This document shows, piece after piece, positions 7,631-14,683 of a stretch of 64,000 nt of DNA. Origin of the DNA: an uncultured Roseburia sp. (GTDB lineage: Bacteria > Bacillota > Clostridia > Lachnospirales > Lachnospiraceae); the NCBI GenBank assembly GCA_947642555.1, contig CANRSX010000002.1:1-64000 (forward strand), in the 5' to 3' direction. Made by a program: the position numbers and the translations under genes. Position 1 is the stretch's first letter. Every line of letters begins with the position of its first letter. Under the pieces are notes generated by a model, which was given only the letters and a program-made list of their open reading frames with translations, was not told the DNA's origin and searched no databases.

Positions 7631-9011
7631 AAAGAAAATCATCATCGGCGTCGCGCCGACAAAGCGGAGCTTTTTAAGCATGGAGGAGGCAAAACGCCAG
7701 AAGGACCGGTTTATGTCCGTGATCCGGGGAATTGATCCGGAGGCCGTGACGCTGGTGGATCTGGACGATGTCTGTGAAAACGGGATTGCCTTCCGGCTTT
7801 CGGATGTGCCCGCGGCGGTAAAAAAATTCCGGGAGGCGGGAATCGAGGCTCTGTTTATCCCGTTCTGCGACTTTGGCGAGGAGCAGGTGGCGGCGCAGAT
7901 CGCTGCGGCATTCCAGCTTCCGACGCTGGTGTGGGGCGCCAGGGATGAGCGGCCCAATACCTTTGAGTCCAGGGGCCGGGATACCCAGTGCGGGATGTTT
8001 GCCGCGACAAAAGTCATGCGGCGCTATGGCGTGACCTACAGCTACATCTATAATGTCGAGACGGAAAGTCAGGAATTTTACGACGGCTTCGACCGTTTTG
8101 TCCGTGTGGCAGCCGTGCTCCGCGACCTTCGGACCCTGCGGATCGCAAAGATCGGCGAGCGGCCGGTGCCGTTTATGAGCGTCATGACAAACGAGGCGGA
8201 TCTGATCAAAAAAATCGGGGCTGTCACGGTACCGGTTTCGGTGGCGGAGATCGGCAGGCAGGTGACAAAGCTTCTCGACGAAGATACGACGGAGCTTCAG
8301 GTGTACTGCGCGGACTTAAAGGCCAGGTTTAACGGAAATCCGGCGGACGAGGATGAAATCAGAAAAATTGCGGCGACAAAGATCGCGATTGAACAGCTGA
8401 TGGATGCGGCGGACTGCTCGGTGGGCGCGTTTGAGTGCTGGAGCGCATTCCCGGCTATGATCGGTGTCTGCCCGTGTGCGGTGCTCGGCGAGATGGCGGA
8501 TGCGAATCTTCCGCTGGCGTGCGAGACAGATGTAAACGGCGCGATTTCCCTGGCAATCTTAAGAGCCTGCAACCTGTACGGATCGTCGGAATTCCTCGCG
8601 GATCTGACCATCCGCCACCCGAAGAACGACAACGCGGAATTATTATGGCACTGCGGTCCGTTCCCGTATTCGTTAAAGGCAGCGGACAGTCCGGCGTCCA
8701 TCGTCCGTGCTCAGGAGTCCTTCGAGTTAAAGCAGGGTGACCTGACGGTGTGCCGGTTTGACGATATCGACGGGAACTACAGTCTGTTCGCGGGTGAAGC
8801 GCACACGACGACGGGACCGGAGACCACCGGAACCTACGTGTGGATGGAGACGGACGACTGGAAGAACTGGGAAGAAAAGCTGATGTTCGGTCCGTACATC
8901 CATCACCTGGGGGTGACCTACGGACATTATCTGCCGGTGCTGCGCGAGGTGGCGCGCTACTTAAATATCACGTTTGACAACGCGCATGAGCCGGGGATCC
9001 GCAGCCTGTAA
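7623..9011 (+). CDS. L-fucose/L-arabinose isomerase-like sugar isomerase
   Basis: This protein of about 462 residues resembles the FucI/AraA superfamily. Recognisable parts are FIPFCDFGEEQVAAQIAAAF (the NAD-fold-like first domain), the acidic segment AFECWSAFPAMIGVCPCAVL and the C-terminal AHTTTGPETTGTYVWME with HHLGVTYGHYLPVLREVAR. Such enzymes use Mn2+ to interconvert aldoses and ketoses. The start at 7623 is preferred because it overlaps the kinase stop and follows GAGGGGGATCGAG; an ATG at 7584 lies inside the kinase gene and lacks a binding site. Together with the kinase and aldolase it forms an isomerise-phosphorylate-cleave route, as in fucose or tagatose catabolism. Confidence 0.75.
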   Translation: MYKKKIIIGVAPTKRSFLSMEEAKRQKDRFMSVIRGIDPEAVTLVDLDDVCENGIAFRLSDVPAAVKKFREAGIEALFIPFCDFGEEQVAAQIAAAFQLPTLVWGARDERPNTFESRGRDTQCGMFAATKVMRRYGVTYSYIYNVETESQEFYDGFDRFVRVAAVLRDLRTLRIAKIGERPVPFMSVMTNEADLIKKIGAVTVPVSVAEIGRQVTKLLDEDTTELQVYCADLKARFNGNPADEDEIRKIAATKIAIEQLMDAADCSVGAFECWSAFPAMIGVCPCAVLGEMADANLPLACETDVNGAISLAILRACNLYGSSEFLADLTIRHPKNDNAELLWHCGPFPYSLKAADSPASIVRAQESFELKQGDLTVCRFDDIDGNYSLFAGEAHTTTGPETTGTYVWMETDDWKNWEEKLMFGPYIHHLGVTYGHYLPVLREVARYLNITFDNAHEPGIRSL

Positions 9012-9080
9012 GCTGTATGCGCCAGAGACCGGGCGCAGTCTGCTGTAAAACAATCTCACGGATCAGGAAGGAGAGAAGTT

Positions 9081-9581
9081 ATGATCACAATAAAGGCAAA
9101 GCCTCTGACAAAGGAGGCATTTGAAAAATACGGTACTTATATGAATCTGCTGGACAATGAAGCGTTGGCGGGAAAATCCATCTTCCCCGCAAACTTCTTT
9201 GCGGATGTGGTGCCGCTGGACTTTGGCCAGACGACGCTGCCGACCATCTCGGTCTGCCATGTAAAGCAGCAGGAGAAGAAGGTCATCCGGTTTTTAGAGG
9301 CGCATCAGTTTACCTGCGAGGGTCTGCTGCCTTTGGACGCCGATGTCATCATCTTCGTGGGGACGCCGGCTGGAAAGCGGTTTGATGTGAAAAATCTGGA
9401 GGCGTTTTATGTGCCGAAGGGAACCTTTGTAAAATTAAATCCGCTGATCGTACACGGCACGCAGTTCGTGGTGGATCAGCCGGAAGCGCACATCGTGTGC
9501 ATGCTGCCGGGACGTACCTTCCGGAACGACATGATCGGGCAGCCATTAGAGGAAGAGGAAGCAGCGGAGATCGTATATTAA
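9081..9581 (+). CDS. DUF4867-like protein, cupin/ureidoglycolate-lyase-like fold
   Basis: These 166 residues resemble small beta-barrel proteins annotated as DUF4867 and distantly ureidoglycolate lyase. FLEAHQFTCEGLLPLDADVI, FYVPKGTFVKLNPLIVHGTQF and the alternating hydrophobic strand pattern fit a cupin-like barrel with possible metal or sugar-acid ligands (His, Glu, Asp). Genes of this type sit repeatedly in sugar operons, and a mutarotase, lactonase or isomerase accessory role is conceivable, but no activity is established to my knowledge. The ribosome binding site AAGGAGAGAAGTT precedes the ATG. It is the third gene of the operon. Confidence 0.6.
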   Translation: MITIKAKPLTKEAFEKYGTYMNLLDNEALAGKSIFPANFFADVVPLDFGQTTLPTISVCHVKQQEKKVIRFLEAHQFTCEGLLPLDADVIIFVGTPAGKRFDVKNLEAFYVPKGTFVKLNPLIVHGTQFVVDQPEAHIVCMLPGRTFRNDMIGQPLEEEEAAEIVY

Positions 9582-9612
9582 AAGCGCAAAAAGCGCGGAA
9601 AAGAGGGAAAAC

Positions 9613-10557
9613 ATGAGATACAGACATTTTAAAAACGCAGATGTGGATGTTTCAACGCTGGCCGTCGGTACCTGGGCAATCGGTGGCGGCAACTACGGGG
9701 CAGTCGACCGCACCGAGTCGATCCAGGCGATCCGCAAAATGATCGAGTGCGGCGTCAATCTGGTCGATACCGCGCCGGTATACGGCAACGGGGCGTCGGA
9801 GATGATCGTCGGCGAGGCGTTAAAGGGAATCCCGCGGGATAAGGTTCTGATTTCCACAAAATGCGGGCTTGTGACAAGCGTGTACGGCAGAGGCGGCAGA
9901 AACGCCAGCTATAAGAATATCATGCGCGAGGTACAGAGCTCCCTGCAGAACCTTCAGACCGATTACATCGATTTTTATTTCGTACACTGGCCGGATCTGG
10001 ACACGCCGATCGACGAGACGATGGCAGCGTTAGAGAACCTGCGCAAAATGGGAAAAATTCGCTTTATCGGCGTCTCGAATTTCTCCAAAGAGCAGATCTT
10101 AGAGGCGGAGAAGTTCGGAAAGATTGATGTGCAGCAGCCGCCTTATTCGATGGTGAACCGCACGTTTACAGACCTGATTCAGTGGGGCTATGAGAAGGGA
10201 ATCGATTCCATGACCTACGGCTCCTTAGGATCCGGGATCTTAGCCGGCGCGATCCGCACGCTTCCGGACTTTGACGCGGGCGATATCCGTATGACCTTCT
10301 ATGATTTCTTTAAAGAGCCGAAGTTCTCGAAGGTGATGGAGCTCTTAAAGGTAATGGACGTGATTTCTGAGAACCGGAAAAAACCGTTAGCACAGATTGC
10401 GATCAACTGGAGCACGCAGAAGGATTACATAGGAACGGCGCTTGTAGGTGTAAGAAACGAGCAGGAGGCGGTAGAAAACTGCGCGGGTCTTGACTGGGAG
10501 CTGACAGCGGAGGAGATCGCGATGCTGGATCAGAAGCTGGAGGAACTGAACATTTAA
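9613..10557 (+). CDS. Aldo/keto reductase
   Basis: It is a 314-residue TIM-barrel NAD(P)H-dependent oxidoreductase. The N-terminal DTAPVYGNGASEMIVGEAL holds the catalytic Asp and Tyr. KVLISTKCGLV supplies the Lys and YIDFYFVHWPDLDTPIDETM the His of the AKR tetrad, while RFIGVSNFS is the family signature. It probably reduces an aldehyde or ketose in the pathway encoded by the operon, for example lactaldehyde or a keto-sugar, or oxidises the incoming sugar. It starts after AAGAGGGAAAAC and lies 31 nt from the previous gene. Confidence 0.88.
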   Translation: MRYRHFKNADVDVSTLAVGTWAIGGGNYGAVDRTESIQAIRKMIECGVNLVDTAPVYGNGASEMIVGEALKGIPRDKVLISTKCGLVTSVYGRGGRNASYKNIMREVQSSLQNLQTDYIDFYFVHWPDLDTPIDETMAALENLRKMGKIRFIGVSNFSKEQILEAEKFGKIDVQQPPYSMVNRTFTDLIQWGYEKGIDSMTYGSLGSGILAGAIRTLPDFDAGDIRMTFYDFFKEPKFSKVMELLKVMDVISENRKKPLAQIAINWSTQKDYIGTALVGVRNEQEAVENCAGLDWELTAEEIAMLDQKLEELNI

Positions 10558-10583
10558 GGTCGGTAAGAAAAGGAGGCAGAGCG

Positions 10584-11438
10584 ATGGCACTGGTAAATGT
10601 AAACGAATTGCTGCAGCACGCGACGGCGCATCATTACGGCGTGGCGGCGGTCAATGTGATCAATGTGGAGACGGTAAAATATATCATCGAGGCGGCGGAG
10701 TCGGAGCGGGTACCCGTGATCGTGCAGTTTTATCCGGGCTTTGACAGCTATATCGATATGGAATATATCGCCCATGCGGCGGTTGACATGGCGCGCCGCG
10801 CGTCGGTTCCGGTGGCGGTGCATCTGGATCACTCCGCAGGGTACGAGATCGCGATGAAAGGATTAAAATCCGGGTTCCCGTCTGTGATGGTGGACGGTTC
10901 ATCCCTGCCGTTTGAGGAAAATATCGAACTGACCGCGTCGATTGTGCGCGCGGCCGAAGTGTTCGGCGTGGACGTCGAGGCAGAGCTCGGACATGTCGGA
11001 AGCGGCGCCAACGAGGACGATATCGTCAACACGGACCATTATACCAACGTGGAGCAGGCAGTGGAATTCGTGGAGCGGACCGGGTGCGGATCCTTAGCGA
11101 TCGCGGTGGGCAATGCACACGGGCCGTATGTAAAGACGCCAAACCTGGACTTTGAGAGGATCCGTGCGATCCGCGCGGCGGTGTCTGTGCCGCTGGTGCT
11201 GCACGGCTGCTCGGATATCCCGGAGGATCAGATCTGTAAAGCAGTGAACCTGGGGATGAGCAAATTCAATGTTGCGACAGAATATTTCCGCGCGATGTAT
11301 CAGGCAGCGGAAAAAGCAATCGCAGATGGAAACTGCAAAGGGAACGGGGTAGGACTTCTCTTCGCGCTGCGCGAGCCGATGATCGATTTTGTGGTTCAGA
11401 AGATCCGCCTGTTAAACCCGAATAAGTTTTCGCTGTAA
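10584..11438 (+). CDS. Class II (zinc) ketose-bisphosphate aldolase
   Basis: It is a 284-residue aldolase of the fructose/tagatose-bisphosphate type. Zinc ligands and catalytic residues are visible in VAVHLDHSAGYE (Asp-His), DVEAELGHVGSGANED, VGNAHGPYV and LVLHGCSDIPEDQI. The enzyme splits a ketose (bis)phosphate into dihydroxyacetone phosphate and an aldehyde. Being last in the isomerase-kinase operon, it likely acts on the product of the PfkB kinase. Because the operon has one kinase only, the substrate may be a 1-phosphate, as in fuculose or tagatose routes. The ribosome binding site is AAAAGGAGG with a 9-nt spacer. Confidence 0.87.
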   Translation: MALVNVNELLQHATAHHYGVAAVNVINVETVKYIIEAAESERVPVIVQFYPGFDSYIDMEYIAHAAVDMARRASVPVAVHLDHSAGYEIAMKGLKSGFPSVMVDGSSLPFEENIELTASIVRAAEVFGVDVEAELGHVGSGANEDDIVNTDHYTNVEQAVEFVERTGCGSLAIAVGNAHGPYVKTPNLDFERIRAIRAAVSVPLVLHGCSDIPEDQICKAVNLGMSKFNVATEYFRAMYQAAEKAIADGNCKGNGVGLLFALREPMIDFVVQKIRLLNPNKFSL

Positions 11439-11549
11439 AAAGTTTTCAGAAAATTAACAATTGAATATAGAGATTGCAGTCCGGGTGTGTTATATTAAAT
11501 AATAAGGTGCTTATGAACCGACATCATAAAAGTTTAAGGCGGAACATCC

Positions 11550-12812
11550 GTGGATACGATCAGTAAAAAAACAGGCAGCAGAAAGCCAAAAAACATCAAA
11601 CATCACAATTTAAGATATGTGCTATCTAATTTAAAAAAACATGGGGTCTGTACGGCCAGCGAGATATCAAAAGAGAGCAATCTGAGCGTTACGACGATTG
11701 TAAAGATACTGGATATCCTAAAGCGCGAGGGCCTTGCCAGAAGCTGCGGGAAAGGCCCGTCCACAAGGGAGGGCGGGAAACGGCCGGAGCTTCTGGCCTT
11801 CAATGAGACCTACAAATATGTGGTGGGCGTGTTTTTCCTGCGGACGCAGGCCAGGTATGTGCTGACCGACCTGAACGGAAACACCCTTCTGGTCAGGGAG
11901 GTCAGCTACCGGGACGCGTCCGATATCGATACCTGCATTAAGGATGCGTGTGAGCAGGTCGCCCGGATCCTGACGGAGCAAAAGCTTGACGCGGCCAAGG
12001 ACCTGTGCGGCATCAGCATTTTAATCGACGGGGTGGTCAATGCCGGACTTGGAACGGTGGAATATCCGATTCACAACAGCACATGGAAACCGGGAAGACA
12101 GATCATGGACCAGTTCGAGGCATATTTTCCGGAGACGGACAACATCATGATCGAGAACTCGGGACGGCTGTGGAGCCAGCGTTTTCTGGAGATGAATCCT
12201 GAGCTGGCGACGGGGCGTGTGCTGGCGTTCTATACCGGAATGGCGAATACCGCGGGCGTGCTTTTGGATAACGGCGTGATCGTACACGGGGCAAACTGTC
12301 TGATCGGGGAGTTTGGCCATATGACGATGCCGAATGCCAGGCAGGCTGTGATGTGCGAGTGTGGAAGGGCAAACTGCTTTGAGAAACTGATCGCACTTGA
12401 ACGGCTGCCGGAATACACGCTCAGGGAAATTGATAAAAATGTCGAATCAGAGCTGTATGAGAGACTCATGGAGCGTACGATTACACCGCTGGAACTGATG
12501 GGCCAGGCGGATCTGGGAAGCGCGGCGGTACAGAGAGTGCTCGATCAGATCATCGAATATCATCTGACAGTGATCAGTAATCTGATGGTAACCTGTGACC
12601 CGAAATATTATGTGATCGGCGGCGCGTATGCGGCAGGCAGCGCGTATTTCCGGGATGGTCTGATGAAGCGGTTTGATCATACGACCTTTTGGGGGATTCC
12701 GTTCGGCGCGAATATTGTGTTTGACACCGGTTCGATGGAGGACGAGGATAAGGCATATATGACCGCGCCGGTGATCAGCCGGTACTTACAGACGCTGCGT
12801 CTGGACGATTAA
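11550..12812 (+). CDS. ROK-family transcriptional regulator (XylR/NagC type)
   Basis: The 420-residue protein has an N-terminal winged helix-turn-helix (CTASEISKESNLSVTTIVKI followed by LDILKREGLARSCG) and a C-terminal ROK sugar-kinase-like domain with the zinc motif CECGRANCFEKL. ROK regulators bind DNA until a sugar or sugar phosphate binds the kinase-like domain. The start is GTG at 11550. It lies between two sugar operons whose promoters share a XylR-like half-site, so it is the obvious candidate regulator of both. A strong terminator follows. Whether it represses or activates cannot be read from sequence; the operator position over the -35 argues for repression. Confidence 0.88.
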   Translation: MDTISKKTGSRKPKNIKHHNLRYVLSNLKKHGVCTASEISKESNLSVTTIVKILDILKREGLARSCGKGPSTREGGKRPELLAFNETYKYVVGVFFLRTQARYVLTDLNGNTLLVREVSYRDASDIDTCIKDACEQVARILTEQKLDAAKDLCGISILIDGVVNAGLGTVEYPIHNSTWKPGRQIMDQFEAYFPETDNIMIENSGRLWSQRFLEMNPELATGRVLAFYTGMANTAGVLLDNGVIVHGANCLIGEFGHMTMPNARQAVMCECGRANCFEKLIALERLPEYTLREIDKNVESELYERLMERTITPLELMGQADLGSAAVQRVLDQIIEYHLTVISNLMVTCDPKYYVIGGAYAAGSAYFRDGLMKRFDHTTFWGIPFGANIVFDTGSMEDEDKAYMTAPVISRYLQTLRLDD

Positions 12813-12838
12813 CTTACGTGTTTTTCTGATATGAACGA

Positions 12839-12872
12839 GACTGCATTTCTACCAGGAATGCGGTCTTTTTTT
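12839..12872 (+). terminator. Intrinsic terminator of the ROK regulator gene
   Basis: GACTGCATTTC (12839-12849) pairs with GGAATGCGGTC (12855-12865), followed by TTTTTTT. A repeat element begins 6 nt later. Confidence 0.85.
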
Positions 12873-12877
12873 ATTGC

Positions 12878-13034
12878 AAAAGTTCAGCCAGTCGGAATCG
12901 CATGGGTGAAAATCGTGCTCGCACGAATTTTCATCCATCGGTTTCGACTGAGGGAGCGCCCGTATATGAGCAAGGTTAGCTGCGAAGCAGCGGGAAAGCG
13001 CCAAAGGCGCCCTTGCGAATGGCGCGTGCTGAAC
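12878..13034 (+). repeat. Interspersed repeat element, copy B (full length)
   Basis: This 157-bp element starts AAAAGTTCAGCCAGTCGG and ends TTGCGAATGGCGCGTGCTGAAC. Internal palindromes include CGTGCTCGCACG and a TCAGCCAGTCGGAATC half matching GGTTTCGACTGA. It is nearly identical to the copy at 57637 over its first 110 bp. Together with copies C and D it fills the 470-bp gap between the ROK gene terminator and the next promoter. Confidence 0.75.
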
Positions 13035-13052
13035 GGACTATAATTTTCGCTT

Positions 13053-13105
13053 AAAAGTTCAGCCATGCGCCGCAGGCGCGGTTTTGCGAATGGCGCGTGC
13101 TGAAC
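13053..13105 (+). repeat. Repeat element, copy C (short form)
   Basis: It is a 53-bp internally deleted form: AAAAGTTCAGCCATGCGCCG, then CAGGCGCGGTTTTGCGAATG and GCGCGTGCTGAAC. It keeps both ends but lacks the central 100 bp of copy B. Confidence 0.7.
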
Positions 13106-13125
13106 GGACTATATTTTTTCACACA

Positions 13126-13182
13126 AAAAGTTCAGCCATGCGCCGCAGGCGTGGTTTTGCGAATGGCGCGTGCTGAACTTTT
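13126..13182 (+). repeat. Repeat element, copy D (short form)
   Basis: It is nearly identical to copy C (one T for C in GGCGTGG) and ends GCTGAACTTTT. Copies C and D are about 73 bp apart, start to start, and both are followed by a GGACTATA-like or AT-rich stretch. Confidence 0.7.
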
Positions 13183-13221
13183 AACATTACAAAAAATTGC
13201 ACAAAAACAGGTAAACAACTT

Positions 13222-13265
13222 TGGTTATTTAACATAATTGACAAACTAAGGGCGGAGAGTATAAT
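13222..13265 (+). promoter_or_regulatory. Promoter and XylR-like operator of the xyloside operon
   Basis: TTGACA (13238-13243), 16-nt spacer, TATAAT (13260-13265). The -35 is embedded in TGGTTATTTAACATAATT plus GACAAACTAAG, the same motif as at 6591-6619. ACAAACTAA at 13241-13249 is the XylR-type half-site. A bound repressor would cover the -35 hexamer. Confidence 0.65.
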
Positions 13266-13291
13266 ACGAGTTAGGAAAGAGGAGGATGACT

Positions 13292-14683
13292 ATGAAAACT
13301 GATATGACTGTGGGAAGTCCGATTCGTCATATCATCGTGTTTATGATACCGCTGCTGATCGGGAATACGTTCCAGCAGCTTTATAATATGGTGGATACGG
13401 TGATTGTCGGCCGCTATCTGGGTGTGGATTCGCTGGCAGCAGTGGGGAGCTCCGGGAGTCTTATCTTTCTGATCAACGGCTTTGCAATCGGGCTCACGGC
13501 CGGATTTTCCATCATCATTTCGCAGCATTACGGGGCGGCTGCCTACGACAGCGTAAAGCGTGATTTTACGGCGGCTATTGTGATGGGGATGATCGGGACG
13601 GCGGTGCTCACGGTCATAAGCGTGATGCTAAGCCGCCAGATGCTCATGCTGATGCAGACGCCGGCGGGGATCCTGGACGAAGCCGATCTCTACCTGAAGG
13701 TAATCTACGGGGGCATGGCCGCGACGATGCTGTTTAATCTGCTGTCGAATGCGCTCCGTGCAATCGGGGACAGCCGGATGCCGCTGGTCTTTTTGGTGGT
13801 CTCCTGCGTGGCGAACATCATCCTGGATATCCTGTTTATCTCGACCTTTGAAATGGGGGTAACGGGGGCCGCGCTGGCGACAGTGCTGGCACAGCTTTTG
13901 TCCGTGGTGTGCTGTGTCGTTTATATCGCAAAGCGCGTGGAGGTGCTGCATCCCGTTCGGGAGAGCTTCCGCTTTGACCGGGGCGATGTGGCGAAGCAGA
14001 TCAAGATGGGCGGCTCCATGGGATTTCAGAGCAGCATTATCTCGATCGGCGGGATCCTGGTGCAGGTCTCGTTAAATCAGCTGGGAGCGATCTATGTGGC
14101 TTCCTACACGGCGGCGTCAAAGATCGAATCCATCGTGCACATGCCGCTGATTTCCTTCGGACTGACAATGGCTACATATGTAGGACAGAATTACGGCGCG
14201 AATGACCTGGCAAGGATCCGCAAAGGGGTTCGCCAGTGCCTGATCCTGTCGGTGGTCTTCAGCGTGGTGACAGGGGTGGCGCTGATCCTGTTCGGCTATC
14301 ATCTCGCCGGCATTTTCGTGCCGGGGGAGACACAGATGATGGAGAACGCGCAGATTTTCTTAAATGTCAGCGGCGGGCTGCTTTTTGTACTGGCGATTTT
14401 ATATGTGATCCGGTATTCGCTGCAGGGGCTGGGGCAGAGCATGGTGCCCACTATCGCCGGGATCATGGAGCTGATCATGCGTGCGACGGCGGCGCTTGCC
14501 ATGTCAAAGGTATGGGGCTTTACGGGGATCTGCTGGGCGAACCCGCTGGCCTGGATCGGGGCATGTATCCCGCTGTGTATCGCGTATGTGGTCACGATAA
14601 GAAAAATGATCTATTTGCAGCAGGGGCTGCGTGAAAATAGATGTGTATTTTATAAAAACGAGAGAGGAGGAGAAGCAACATGA
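13292..14683 (+). CDS. MATE family transporter (first gene of the xyloside operon)
   Basis: This is a MATE protein of about 463 residues with twelve membrane segments. The N-terminal IRHIIVFMIPLLIGNTFQQLYNM, VDTVIVGRYLGVDSLAAVGSSG and the second-half IKMGGSMGFQSSIISIGGILVQ are typical. ATG 13292 is preferred over 13286 because it lies 6 nt after GGAGG, while the first ATG touches it. The stop overlaps the start of the alpha-xylosidase gene (ATGA), so translation is coupled. A multidrug-type exporter at the head of a sugar-uptake operon is unusual; it might export a pathway by-product, or import or exchange a glycoside. Function beyond family is unknown. Confidence 0.88.
   Translation: MKTDMTVGSPIRHIIVFMIPLLIGNTFQQLYNMVDTVIVGRYLGVDSLAAVGSSGSLIFLINGFAIGLTAGFSIIISQHYGAAAYDSVKRDFTAAIVMGMIGTAVLTVISVMLSRQMLMLMQTPAGILDEADLYLKVIYGGMAATMLFNLLSNALRAIGDSRMPLVFLVVSCVANIILDILFISTFEMGVTGAALATVLAQLLSVVCCVVYIAKRVEVLHPVRESFRFDRGDVAKQIKMGGSMGFQSSIISIGGILVQVSLNQLGAIYVASYTAASKIESIVHMPLISFGLTMATYVGQNYGANDLARIRKGVRQCLILSVVFSVVTGVALILFGYHLAGIFVPGETQMMENAQIFLNVSGGLLFVLAILYVIRYSLQGLGQSMVPTIAGIMELIMRATAALAMSKVWGFTGICWANPLAWIGACIPLCIAYVVTIRKMIYLQQGLRENRCVFYKNERGGEAT

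Noticed and set aside
13053-13182. Spaced repeats that could suggest a CRISPR array
   Set aside because: Only two short copies plus one long one, repeat and spacer lengths do not fit, no cas genes are present, and the repeats belong to a dispersed family.
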